In this document: one piece after another, positions 35,655 to 47,118 of the stretch | How positions within the stretch are numbered: position 1 is the first letter of the stretch | Layout of the letters: each line of letters begins with the position of its first letter | Assembly: GCF_905147045.1 (NCBI RefSeq) | Contig: NC_065903.1 | Location: 1,054,001-1,118,000 of the forward strand | Direction of reading: 5' to 3' | DNA: 64,000 nucleotides | Origin: Nymphalis io | Lineage: Eukaryota > Arthropoda > Insecta > Lepidoptera > Nymphalidae | Notes under the pieces: generated by a model | Seen by the model: only the letters and a program-made list of their open reading frames with translations | The model's database searches: none | What the model was told of the DNA's origin: nothing | Made by a program: the position numbers and the translations under genes

Positions 35655-35790
35655 TGTCCAGCTGTCAGGTAATGTCATCCTCTTAAGAACATTTTTGGAG
35701 CTGTCACCATACTGCTCTAATGCGGGTTGATGTATCAATATGTAACAGAATTTCGATAACATAATATGCAGGCCACCAAATTTGATGGGC
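35655..35790 (-). repeat. SINE family A, worn 3' fragment
   Basis: catactgctctaatgcgggttgatg and the aacagaatttcgataacat block match the SINE A centre on the minus strand. Confidence 0.5.
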
Positions 35791-36319
35791 TTGCCGTTTA
35801 GCTTAACCTATATAATAATATATATATATAAAATTTTCATAAGTGCCCACATAAAATCAGAAAACTCGTTTCGATTTTTAAATTAAGCAAAAATACGGAA
35901 AGGCCTGTCATCATTTTTGAACTCACATACTAAGAGAAAGAGACATCATTATAAATATATTTATACAAAATATCGTTTTGATGTGTTCGTTGTCAGGATT
36001 GCTTTCGATAGGAACGCGATTCTTTTATGAACTAAAAACTTCTTCCCAACTTCGATACCATTTCTTTATATTGATCTGAGGTATTGCTTATAGGAAGGGC
36101 GCATTGTATAGACTAATGCGCTATGCCATTTACTCTACACCGCAATGATTCGTGGGAAAAGCTTACTGTGTTAGAATAATATTACGCTATTTCTTGGAAG
36201 TATTGATATAAATCAATATGAAAGTTGATTATATTTATTTTCTTTAAGGACCTTTAGAGTATAAAGCTAGTCTATTTATATAATATACAATAAGAAAAAT
36301 ATTATTAAACCATTTACAG

Positions 36320-36515
36320 AAGTTACCGCAAAACAGTAGTACTTGGTATTGTTGTGTTCCGGTTGGAAGGGTGAGTGAGCCAGTGTAATTACAAGCACAA
36401 GAGACATAGCATTTTAGTTCCCAAGGTTGGTGGCGCATTGGTGATGTAAGCGATGGTTAACATTTCTTACAATGCCAATGTCTATGGGCGTTGGTGACCA
36501 CTTACCATCAGTTGG
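36320..36515 (+). repeat. SINE-like family B, copy split by element F
   Basis: Contains ccgcaaaacagtagtacttgg, ggaagggtgagtgagccagtgtaattac and tcccaaggttggtggcgcattggtgatgtaagcgatgg down to ccacttaccatcag. The expected tail (tgctcgtccgccttcctattctat plus poly(A)) resumes at 36682-36715 after about 165 foreign bases. Confidence 0.9.
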
Positions 36516-36681
36516 TCCGTAATAATAAACAAAATAATAATAATAATACAACACATAATTCCTTACAATATTTCCTTCCATACAATTTATTTATTTGAAT
36601 TATAATAGCACTAGCATAGCTCATTTAAACTCCCGTTGCATTTGTGGATTGGTTCGTTAAATATACATCCTACCCACTATT
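36516..36681 (+). mobile_element. Element F, copy 1, inserted in SINE B
   Basis: About 165 AT-rich bases separate the body and tail of a SINE B copy. Most of it (from acaacacataattcc at about 36549 to catcctacccactat at 36680) recurs in direct orientation at 38119-38260. No coding capacity. A clear target duplication could not be defined. The family is not recognised. Confidence 0.55.
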
Positions 36682-36716
36682 TGCTCGTCCGCCTTCCTAT
36701 TCTATGAAAAAAAAAG
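36682..36716 (+). repeat. Displaced 3' tail of the SINE B copy
   Basis: Reads tgctcgtccgccttcctatt, then ctatg and an A9 run, matching the poly(A) end of full copies at 48880-49175. Confidence 0.85.
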
Positions 36717-36869
36717 TCAATTTCTTAATTTTTTTCGTATATATTTTTATTATTTACAAATTGTTTATCATTATCAATCACCTCTCTGGTAAAGCAATGC
36801 ATATGCAATAATATATTTATTAGGAAAAAGACGTATTAAAGGAAGAACCGTTTTTTTTATTTACAAAGT

Positions 36870-37062
36870 TTACTCGTATTCACCCGCGACTTCGCTCCCA
36901 TGACAGGGGGAGAGGGGCAGGTATTAGGTAGAAAAAAGTAGCCTATGCCTATGTTTGAAACTCAAACTTGCTTTAAACCACATTTTATCAAAATCGGTTC
37001 AGCGGTTTAGCCTTGAAAGCATAATAAACAGACTGTATTCTCATTTACAATATTAGTATATA
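36870..37062 (+). repeat. Repeat family E, best-preserved copy
   Basis: Starts attcacccgcgacttcgctccca and contains the core caaaatcggttcagcggtttagcc. It ends with cagactgtattctcatttacaatattagtata. This is a widespread lepidopteran dispersed repeat of uncertain class. Confidence 0.8.
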
Positions 37063-37299
37063 TTACGATAACGATTGATCGAAAATTTCTTAAAAAATAC
37101 ATTATAGAAATTTTCAAATAGTTTGCTATAAGATATAATAACGAAGACTAATAAGCTGAAAATGCAAAGACATAGCTGCAGATGGACTATATGTATTGAC
37201 TGCGAGAGTATCATGTCGCAGAAGTAGGCCGCGTACTTATGGCCTATACAACCTAATCATAAGAGATACTTTGAAATTAAAACACTTTTATCAATACAT

Positions 37300-37482
37300 A
37301 GATATTGTTGTGTACCGGAAAGGCGAGTGAACCAATGTCGTTATATTCACAAGACATGACATCTTAGTTCCCAAGGTTGGTAACGCGTTGGTGATGTAAG
37401 TAATCGATAATATTTCTTACGGCACCAATGTCTATGGACGGTGGTGATCACTTCATATCAAATGACTCATCTGCCCATCCGC
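37300..37482 (+). repeat. SINE-like family B, 5'-truncated copy
   Basis: Blocks attgttgtgtaccggaaaggcgagtgaacc, agttcccaaggttggtaacgcg and caccaatgtctatggacggtggtgatcactt are in order. Confidence 0.85.
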
Positions 37483-37689
37483 CACATACAATGCAGGTTG
37501 TTCCGAACCGGAATAATCTTCTAATTATTTTGTTATCAGATTTTATACTTAAAATTTAACTATCAATTTTCGTTTCAATTTAAAAGACAACACAATATTT
37601 ACAAACAAGTTTTTTTAGCTATTTTTTGGGAATGAGTTTGAATACTTTCTTCATTCATAATAGAGGAAATCGAATAGAATCGTTCATAT

Positions 37690-37959
37690 TGGTTAGAAGC
37701 GCGATTAGTTGACGCGTGTGGGTACATGCGTCGAACTAATCTCTTGTCATCGATATGCGAAATGGCCGGTCGATGTTTTACGCGCTCTCATAAAAAAAAA
37801 CTGTAATCTGTGTTCTCTGTGTGTTTTATTATCATATATAAGTGTGGACGAATCTACTTGGTTCCTTCAGCAAGTGATAACAAATGAAAGACGTGTAAAT
37901 AGGAGGACCGAAGACACGTGCTGGACTCAGTCTGCGTACGCTAGTCGGTGCTGTTGAAG
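37690..37959 (+). other. Candidate untranslated or short-ORF exon ending at a consensus splice donor
   Basis: A non-repetitive, higher-GC stretch that stops at ttgaag followed by gtaagtac (donor GT at 37960). An 82-codon open frame (37709-37957) ends just before the donor but shows no domain. It would suit a 5' UTR exon of a plus-strand gene whose coding part lies beyond the window. No downstream partner exon is recognised, so this is speculative. Confidence 0.25.
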
Positions 37960-38118
37960 GTAAGTACTTCGTCTTAATTCCCTATTTTACATTACATATG
38001 TAATATACAAAAAATAATAATACCGAGTGCTAACGTAATACAATATTTCATTGTTAAATGGGGCCTACCTTTTATTATGGACAATGGTTCCGAGTTTATT
38101 TCACCACGAAGTTACACC

Positions 38119-38260
38119 ACAACACAATTCCATGCAATATTTCCTTTCAAACAATTTATTTATTTGAATTATAAAGCTACTGCTGAGCTCATTTAAACTC
38201 CAGGTGCATTTGTGTGGATTTGTGGGTTGGTTCGTTAAATGAACATCATACCCACTATGT
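38119..38260 (+). mobile_element. Element F, copy 2
   Basis: Matches 36549-36680 in the same orientation: acaacacaattcc, caatatttccttt, caatttatttatttgaattataa, gctcatttaaactcc, then ggttggttcgttaaat and cccactat. The centre carries small indels. No SINE B sequence flanks this copy. Confidence 0.6.
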
Positions 38261-40353
38261 GATATCGTTTCGAAATAAAAAATAACATTATATGCATAAT
38301 ATAGAATACATGTTATTCTTTAATGCCTTTGACTTCCCAATGTAAAGCCAAAAGCGTATCTCCTAAATATCTAGAACTTCTTATACTATAGAATAATAAA
38401 CCAGTTCATATAACAGCTAAATATTTTTTTATTAATATAAAGCTATTAACATTAACATCTTAAAACAAGAACATTTATTGAAATACGTCATTCATTTTAA
38501 ATTGCACAAAATTGACATTGATTTATGAATATTTTATTCATTTATTTCAATAAGAAAGTGCATATATTATCTGTTATTCAATACGTAAACAAAACACTGG
38601 TTGTGGATATTTCTTAATACGATAAGTTGCCCTTTTTCGAGCGCCGCTCCTCCAGTCAGGGGTCACAAACATTTATCCGCCATTAATCTATGCGTCGTCA
38701 TTTATCACACAATTATAATTTATTGTGTACGGATAAGTAATCGGCGATGCTTTCGTTATTACTTTAAATTAATTATCTGTGGTGAGAAAATATCTATTTT
38801 TACCCAATTACGGGCACAGTCAAAGAAGTAATGTGCTTACATTGTTTGTACGTCTATTGAGTCGAAATTTAGAACTTGAGTTTCCTACAATTACGATAAA
38901 TTATTTGTCATTATATTATAAAATATATGACATCATTATAAAATCATTATATTATGATTTTAGTAGATAGTCGCAGTAGATATCATAGCACTATTTATAC
39001 TTTTTTACAAAAACATATAATTTTTATTAATGTTTCACTTAAATATTCACAATATAATTATTGTATTTAATTAAAGTGACTACGGCTATTTTATGACCAT
39101 TAAAATAAAATAAAGAAACGTTATATTAACTTAATTGAAAAATTAAAAAAAAAAACATCTCTAGAAAGAAATTTTAAAAATTAATAACGCTTATTTCACT
39201 CATAAAAAATTTAAATTCAATTTATTTTTACAGACGGCACGTAAAGACAGATTTGTTTTATGTATTTAAGTTTTTACATTGACATGTAAATTATGTATAA
39301 TATTGTTGCCATAATCGCACACCCATATCATTATTGCTACATAATAAGAAATCTAGTAAAATCCACTCACATACGGACACAAAAATATATATGGAGTCAC
39401 TACTATTGAAAAATCCTTAACATAATATTATATAATGTATAACTAATTCCTGCTTAGTAAATAAAGATTTATGAAAAATTATAGTTCACCGCGGAAGCTA
39501 AATAGTATGAAATAATGCTCGAAGATGCTTATTTATGGTGAAAATTTAATCACACTACGTGATAGACGACTTGTGACTTCAGGTTAAAGATCAATGAGTA
39601 AATGATCAATGGACAGGGAAATATCGCTTCTTAGCGCGTCTTGTGGTGTCTAGCTTCTATAACAATTGATTAACAACGATTACACTATTTATCGACTTAC
39701 TAAATTGTAATAATATTTAAAAAATATATATTATAATCTATTTTATATATTCTAATTTTAAATTAATTATATTTTTTGTCTTTTAAAATAATTAAAAAAG
39801 AAATGAGAGCAAGTTAACAAGTGAAAGGTTGCGCGCATCTGACTTCGTGCACGTCGACTTAATTTTCACGATTCACCGTGAGCACGCAACACGGTAGCTG
39901 AACAGTTTCTATCACTATTAACAGGTATGAACATTGCTTTATTATTATGAATTTTTACTTTGTTAAGTTATAATATTTATTTGAACCAATTTTATAGAAA
40001 AAAAAACTGTTTTTCTTATGCGTTACTGTTTTCTAAATAATAATATAATTAGTAATAAGAACTTTATCTGAAATAAAAAAATTATAATTATTACATATTT
40101 AAATTAAGTAAAAATATGCCTAATAAGTAAGACTATTTTTTAATTTATTAAAGTTTGTCTTATGTTTGTTTCACTTATTCAAGATTTAAAGATACGTCAA
40201 TCATTAAAGTATAGAAGTGCATTGATTGACTTGTATTAAAGTACAAAGAAAGATTTAATCATCATGATAATGTACGGTATTAAGTTAAATAATATTTAAA
40301 TTACATTATAATGAAAAATATTCAAAATACTAACAAAGTGTCAAGGGAAATTT
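38261..40353. other. Intergenic DNA with two complex blocks
   Basis: Mostly AT-rich. Higher-complexity patches lie at 38630-38710 and 39830-39925. The latter ends ctattaacaggtatg, which could be read as an acceptor or as a donor, so no exon is called. Confidence 0.35.
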
Positions 40354-40519
40354 CAAGGCACAAGGGAAATAAAATATTAGTTCCCAAGGTTGGTGGCGCA
40401 TTGGTGATGTAAGCGATGGTTAACATTTCTTACAATGCCAATGTCTAAAGGCGTTGAAGACCACTTACCATCAGGTGGCCCAAATGTTCGTCCACCTTCC
40501 TAATCTATAAAAAAAAATA
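40354..40519 (+). repeat. SINE-like family B, 5'-truncated copy with poly(A)
   Basis: Begins aggcacaagggaaataaaat and reaches gttcgtccaccttcctaatctat followed by an A-run at 40508-40517. The 5' truncation plus poly(A) tail supports copying by target-primed reverse transcription. Confidence 0.9.
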
Positions 40520-40579
40520 TATGATAAATAATATTATGTCCAAATAATGGAATGGATTATGGAATTAAATTAATCGAAC

Positions 40580-40832
40580 AACAGCCTATAGATATCCCAC
40601 TGTTGGGCTAATATTTCTTCCCCTGAGGAGAAAAAGCATATACCACCACGCTGTTCCAACGCGGATTGATGAATTGTGTCAAATTTTCATTCTAATCATG
40701 TAGTTTTCTTTACAAATACTTTTCTTTATAAATACTAATACAGCACAGAAAACTCAAAGGTGCTTGTTTGAGATTGAACCCACAATCATTCGTTAAGGCT
40801 CACGTGTTCTAACCACTAGAATTTCGGCTATA
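40580..40832 (-). repeat. SINE family A, diverged full-length copy
   Basis: From acagcctatagatatcccactg through accaccacgctgttccaacgcgg to cacgtgttctaaccactagaatttcggct. The A-box part of the head is damaged. Confidence 0.88.
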
Positions 40833-41370
40833 AATCTTTAATTAGCAACAAATTCAAGCAAGCAAGGATTCATTTTTTACCTATTAACATTATATCTCCA
40901 GCATATTATTTGTATAAATGTATAATATTATCTAAAGCGACGGTCGGCCAGCGTCTCGTCAACTAAGATCTTCTTATCTTTCGTCATTTTTTCCTTGCAA
41001 ATCAAGCGAAATTGATGACCCACAGTCATCTGATATCACTAACAAGCAGTAGCTGATATGCACGTGAGATTTGCTTGATCACTCCCCAAGGATGTGCCTC
41101 GACGGCACCAGAAATATGAATGAAATTAGTTGATACAGTTTTGACGTTTTCTTAATCGTAATACAGTACATTTTGGCGTGTTCTATTTCATTACATTGGA
41201 CCATTATCAGTACTGTACTGACATTATGAACTATGTTTTCGCATATTTTTGGGTGCGTTTTGCGGTCAGTGGTATTCTGCATGTCATTATATTACGCTTA
41301 ATTTTAAATGTCGAATTAAAATGATGAATTATATATAATACGTAATAATGCCTATAATATGTAGTATTCC
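40833..41370. other. Intergenic DNA
   Basis: Nothing recognised. The minus-strand open frame at 41079-41282 has no domain. Confidence 0.4.
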
Positions 41371-41378
41371 TTGGTATC

Positions 41379-41694
41379 TATATAGTACAGTACAGGAACA
41401 GCCTTTTAATGTCCCACTGCTGGGCAAAGGCCTCCTCTCCCTTTGTAGGCGAAGGTTTGGAGCTTATTCCACCACGTTGCTCCATTACACGTGTGGATGC
41501 ATGCTGCATGAGTCTAATTTCAATGAAATTAGACACATGCAGGTTTCCTCACGACGTTTTCCTTCACCGTCAAGCACGAGATGAATTATAATCACAAATT
41601 AAGTATATAAAAATTCAGCGGTGCTTGGCCGGGCTAGAACCCACGATCATCGGTTAAGATTCACGCATTATAACCACTAGGCCATCTCGACTAT
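41379..41694 (-). repeat. SINE family A, full-length copy with tentative 8-bp target duplication
   Basis: Well-preserved sequence with A box (ccactaggccatctcg inverted), B box, body and a 3' tail of acagtacagg units. TTGGTATC occurs at 41371-41378 and 41695-41702 and would be the duplication. Open frames over it are incidental. Confidence 0.9.
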
Positions 41695-41726
41695 TTGGTA
41701 TCCGTTAATGGTAAAATAACTATGAA

Positions 41727-41930
41727 CTATGGAACCAAGATAGTCCTTTGGTTAGAACAGATGAATTTTAATAGAACACTTCGATTTCAAATCCGGTCAA
41801 GTACCATTGTCATGCGTTTAATTTGTTTTTATAATTCTCATGTGAACAAAAACATTGCAATGGAACCTACATCAAAAATCTTACAAATGCGTATCCACCA
41901 ATCCTCATTACAGTAGTGTGGTGGAATACA
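41727..41930 (+). repeat. SINE family A, decayed copy in opposite orientation
   Basis: Recognisable ggttagaacagatgaatttta, cgatttcaaatccggtcaagtaccatt and atccaccaatcctcattacagtagtgtggtgg blocks. Confidence 0.75.
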
Positions 41931-42346
41931 GATAATTTACAGAATTTGTAAAATATTATTCATTCATATACGTATATATTATTTTAATAATCACTACTAA
42001 AGAAATTTACCAAAATTTACTCGCAAATATGGTAATCATTTAATATTCATCATTGTATTTCAGGCTTAGTATTAAATACACTCATATCATTAGAAAACCA
42101 GTGCCCTTGGTTGGGATGTATGGAACCTATCCATTGGGCCATCTCAACTGTATCCGTGAGGTTATCTGTGCCCTCGTGTAGTTGCGTTGTGACGTTATTG
42201 TTGTCGCTAAAATTCGAATGCATCGAGTAGAGGATAAAACTTTCTAGAACTTAGGAAAATATCTGCAAGACTTCATGCTTACTTTCTAACTCTTTGAGAA
42301 CAAGTAACTTTTATAGGTTATTTAAAAATAATGATATTTTTACTAA

Positions 42347-42640
42347 GTAGTAGGGACTTGAACAGGTTCGTCTGAGTAGTTATCTCCCAATCATTTCATA
42401 TTCTATCTCCAAATAACAGTACTTAATATTATTGTGTTCCACTTTGAGGTGGGTGAGCCAGTGAAGCGACAGACACAAGAATGCAAATACATCTTAGTTC
42501 CCAATGTTTGTGTCGCATTGGCGATTTAAACGATGGTTAATATTTCTTGCAGTGCCAACTTCTCGCATTGCCAATGCCATGGTTGGTGGTCACCACAATC
42601 AGGTGGTTCATTTACCAGTCAGCCGATCTGTAAAAAAATA
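42347..42640 (+). repeat. SINE-like family B, near-full-length copy
   Basis: Runs from gtagggacttgaacaggttcgtctgag through attattgtgttccactttgaggtgggtgagcc to gatctgtaaaaaaataaaat. It has a small internal duplication of the 'gcattgccaa' block near 42555-42585. Confidence 0.85.
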
Positions 42641-43629
42641 AAATATCACACTATATATATCTAAGAAACACAATAAAGCTATCGCTAAGCAGCGATCTCT
42701 TCAGACAATTGTAAGAATGGTGCGTAATAAATAAATAAATAAATTCATTATAATTTTATCATATATACACTTATTATTGATACATTTATAATAGTTAGTT
42801 ATTATTTTTAAATAGATATTATAATGTATGAACAACAGACATATGACGCACGTACGTTTGTTGATATTTTAATGATTTTTGTTGTTAATTGATTCGAGTT
42901 TGTTAGAGAATTTTTTGTCTTTGTTTAAGTGTACTGTGTTTTTGTGCCTTAATTAAAATCAAGAAAAGAATAATTAATTTAATCTCGAAATTAGTGAAAA
43001 TGTGATAAATTTAAATCGCACTGGACCAGCAGCATCCCGATTCGGACAAATTGTTTTAAACGCAGTGCGGTTCGTAAAAAGCAAATCATCTGGCAATTAC
43101 TCGATTAATTGTTTAATTAATTGCACCCACTGTGTCGACATTATGTCCGCTTGAACGAGTTTCGTTCGAATGACAGTGATTTCAACTGCTACAGTTATAA
43201 TGGTTTAAATTATAAGCAATTGCTGTTTTATATCAGGTATTTTAATAGCTAGTTGGTCAAAGAACGGAAGACAACGAATATGATGCCGTAATTTTTTAAT
43301 ATTTTTCCTTGAATCTTCGAAAAAAATGTTTTTAAATATTGCAGTTATATATTAGAATTGATCGACTTTCCCGATTAAATTTACAATTTAGTAGATTATA
43401 TAAGAATATTATATCCTAAAATCATTAATATTACTTTGTAGGAAAGGTAATAACAATTCTGATATTAGAACTATTAATTATATCTTATATAGCAATTGCA
43501 ATAGTAAAATAGTCAATTAGCAATAAGTTTTATTATTGAAAATCAAAGTAACAATTTTCATCGATACAGAAGTATAGTTGCCAAAAAATGGTTCATATAA
43601 TATTATATACAATATGTAGTTACTATATT
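42641..43629. other. Intergenic DNA with a complex block at 43020-43225
   Basis: The 43020-43225 stretch is non-repetitive. It has clustered homeodomain-like sites (actcgattaattgtttaattaattgc) and an imperfect palindrome around gaacgagtttcgttcg. It is a possible enhancer, unproven. Confidence 0.35.
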
Positions 43630-44012
43630 AGATGGACGGGTAGATGAGCCACCCGATGGTAAGTCATCACTGCCCATAGCAATTGGCGCCGTGAGCACTA
43701 TTAACCATTTCTTACATCACTGGGTCATTGAGACCCTGGCCCTTCGGGCCAAAATTTAAAGACAGGGCAAGATAACGTGCCGGTGAGGAACAGCCCGGGT
43801 AGAGGGGGCAACCTCGAGACCCGCGCCCGTACTGGCTAGGCCAGTTAGGAAGGACCAGCTCTCTCTCATCAATGCGCCAACTTTGGGAATTTAGATGTTG
43901 TGTCTCACTCACCCTTCAAACCGAAACGCCGCAACACTAAATATTGCTTAGTGGTAAAAAATCTGACCAGTGGTATCTTCCCAGACGAGCACAAAACCCT
44001 ACCACTTAAATA
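43630..44012 (-). repeat. SINE-like family B copy split by a GC-rich insert
   Basis: Left part (gatgagccacccgatggtaagtc to taaccatttcttacatca) and right part (aatgcgccaactttggg to ctaccacttaa) are continuous in family B apart from the insert at 43720-43866. Confidence 0.88.
43720..43866. mobile_element. 147-bp GC-rich insertion with 5-bp flanking duplication
   Basis: CATCA occurs at 43715-43719 and 43867-43871, exactly where the host SINE B is interrupted. The insert is far richer in GC than its host. It begins with two adjacent hairpins: GGGTC/GACCC (43722-43736) and GGCCC/GGGCC (43738-43750). No protein is evident; the minus-strand open frame across it includes host SINE sequence. The origin was not recognised; it could be the end of a LINE or an unclassified short element. 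Confidence 0.55.
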
Positions 44013-44569
44013 TACAGCACATAATATTACACCATATATTATATTATAATATATATAAATACCATATATTATATATAATTCCAGTAAATCACGTTTTATT
44101 TTATAATATTAATGAAACAAAATAATTGTTTATTTATTTATTAAGGATCTCCAACAAAGTATAGACACTTACGAGTACATTACATCGTGGAATAATGTTT
44201 TGAAATATGTGTGCTCCTTCAATTAAAGGAGACCACAGCAAGCACATAAATAATGATTAAGCAGAAATAGAAAAATATATAAAATAAATGTTACATAGTG
44301 GTACTCAATAAAATAAAACATAGGAACTATAAAAAGGTAAAAAATAGTCAATGTAAGACAAAAATGTGCAAATGTGAGTTAAGTATAATATAAAAATAGT
44401 TATAAAATTTAAAATTAAAATAACGAATAATAATAAAACTTAAAAACAAAGAAACTATGTATTGAGAAACAATTTTTTGAGATATGTTAAGTTTGTGTTT
44501 CAGGCAGTAATAGCTTACTGTTGCACTGCCTTTGGAGTTAAAGTATGGGTTTATGGATATATATGAAGC
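44013..44569. other. Intergenic AT-rich DNA
   Basis: A local near-duplication of taccatatattatat occurs around 44030-44075. No gene. Confidence 0.4.
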
Positions 44570-44735
44570 AAAACATCGACATCGACACATGCAATATTTC
44601 TCACAATATTTTTCCTCTTCAAGCGAGAGATGAATTATAAACACAAATTAGGATGGCAACGATTGTTGTCTGGAATCAAATTTACGATCTTCGATGAATA
44701 TCAACGTGTTCTATAGACTGGGCTACCACACACTT
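44570..44735 (-). repeat. SINE family A, worn 5' part
   Basis: tctcacaatatttttcctctt, gcgagagatgaattataaacacaaatta and the decayed head gggctaccaca are recognisable on the minus strand. Confidence 0.6.
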
Positions 44736-45589
44736 ATATTCAATGATAATTGTTGGTTATTTCTTAATTATTATAATTTTGCAAGGGTAGAATTATATGT
44801 CGTTTAAAAACTACAAAACAAAACGTTAGTTTTTTTTGGCGAGTAACCTTATCAGGCGTACAACTCATCAAATTTTTTTCACAATGGGATCAATTGCTTA
44901 GGAAAGTATATTGGACTAATATGCACACATTAATTTTTATCAATATAGAAAAAAAATACAAGAGGATTTTTATTATTTGCTAATTCCCAATCGCCTGATA
45001 AAGGTGCTGTGTCTATATTCTAGCACTGTGTTTATATACTAAATAGATTTATTTATATATTAAGGACCATCAGTAGTCAGAGAGCATAAAATGCGTGACT
45101 CTTCAAGAGGGCCACAACATGTATTTTTAAGGTACAACATCACATAAAACATATTATAACATAGACAATAATTTTTTAATACTAAAATTTGCTAGCTACA
45201 TTTCTATGAAAATGCATTAAAAAAAAATTAATAACATTGGAAATAAAGCAATAACATTTTATAATTAACGATTGCCCTAATTTCATTAATCATATAACAA
45301 AATAATTTAAACCAAAAAAATAGTAATTAATTAAAAAAATATTAAAAATAACCTTAAAAACATTATTTTATTAATTTCTTAATATAACATGTTAACAATA
45401 TATATATATAATTAACTATCAATATAATTAATACTCATTAACTTTCGTTAATATTATATTAAAACTAATAATTTAAGAATATGAAAGATCCTTAAAGTAA
45501 TTTTTCGTACGAAATCCCACACCATTGGAGTCAATAAAGAAATGGGGTTAATTTTTTTACATTTTTCGCTTAATTTCTCCAAATGTCAA
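44736..45589. other. Intergenic AT-rich DNA
   Basis: Nothing recognised. Confidence 0.4.
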
Positions 45590-46065
45590 TGTTTAAGTTC
45601 GCAATATTTCTTCGAAATGAAGCAGTATTGATGATTGACAGCGACGTTAACGTCAGCTCATAATTGTTATAATAAATACGAGAACGAACATACGATCGCT
45701 CAAACTCATCTATTATCATTAAGTACAATGCACCCAAGTTCAACGTAAAAAATAAAGATTAATCAAATCAAGCAATTTCGCAACTGAAGATAAAGCGCAA
45801 ATTGCCGTGCAAAGATTTGGCAGGATCGATAGTTGTAAATGCGCATGAGCGGAACTGACTTTCTTGAGCTATAAAAGTTTATGGGAATCAAACCCGCCGC
45901 CCAGCGGGCTTGAGCTTGTTTTGTTGTACAAAAAACTGGAGCATACAGCGCTCATGAAAATTTATTGTTTCTCAAGAAACTCTCTGTCGGCGTTTGCGAT
46001 TTACGAAATTTTTGCTCGCAATTTGTCGGGTCCCGATTCATGGATATAAAAGGGCAACGCATTTA
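45590..46065. promoter_or_regulatory. Candidate cis-regulatory block
   Basis: Repeat-free, higher-complexity sequence between AT-rich flanks, with gattgacagcgacgttaacgtcagc, gtttatggg and gatataaaagggcaacgc. The last is TATA-box-like (tataaaag at 46044-46051), but no downstream gene is seen. The short open frames at 45864-46049 and 45965-46156 show no domain. Confidence 0.3.
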
Positions 46066-46901
46066 CTGTAACGGTAGTTTAAGTGTTATATTAAAAATAT
46101 ATTTTAAAATAAATGAAGAATACAATCTTATAAATATGAGTTATACAATTTTTTAACACATTGTAATAATTGAAAATAATTACTTATACGGAGAAAAATC
46201 ACATTTTGGTTTTAGATTTATATCAATAATGTTAAACTTAGGGGTGAAAATTAATTATTTAAAAAAAATAGAAACTGTATCTTGATAATGAACAACGATG
46301 CCACACGGTGGTCAAATTTTGATGGTGGCTGATGAGGTTGTAAGGAAAACCAATCCTTATGTCATAGGCATACGAATTGCCAATGTCTAAATAGAAAGAT
46401 ATAAAACCATTTTTTACTAATATAAATGTTGTGACAATGTTGGTGCCTGTTGAAATTGACACAACATTAAATATACCACCCATCTTTAAGGCTAGTCAGA
46501 TACCACATATGTGCATATTTAATCTCAATAGAAATCATTTACAAGATGTTAATGATTCCTAACAAATAAATTACTATTAGCTATCAATCTTCATGCTTGT
46601 AAACGACAACAGATAAGAAATATCTGATGTTAATGATTGCCTACATAATTGTCCATATTTAGGTATAACAAGTTGTATCTGCTATTTCATTTGCACATAT
46701 AATGAAAATAATATCCATTGAATATCTCTCTTCGAGATTTTATAAAATTGAATGCTTATTTAAAAAAAAATGTAATATATTACAATACGTAAACACATAA
46801 GCAAATTATTATTAAACCTATCTATTCTGGTTTTCTCATTTTTATAATATTATATGCACAATAATACGCAAAGCTTAAAGATATAATACAGTCCAAAAAG
46901 T
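46066..46901. other. Intergenic AT-rich DNA
   Basis: No gene recognised. The minus-strand open frame at 46259-46483 has no recognisable domain. Confidence 0.4.
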
Positions 46902-47118
46902 ATAGTAACAGCCTGTTGATGTTTCCCTTTTGGGCTTAGGCTTCCTCTCCATTTGCAGAGATGGTTTGGAGCTTATACCACCACGCCGGAAACAAATATA
47001 GCAGTTTCGACCAACCCATGCAGGTATTGTCACGAAATTTTCCTCACGAAATAAATTATAAACACAAATCAAGCTCATGAAAATTCACTTGTGCTTACCT
47101 GTGTCTGACATCTCATAT
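46902..47118 (-). repeat. SINE family A, diverged copy lacking the full head
   Basis: agtaacagcctgttgatgt, ggtttggagcttataccaccacgcc and gctcatgaaaattcacttgtgcttacctg are in minus-strand order. The B box region is degraded. Confidence 0.85.
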
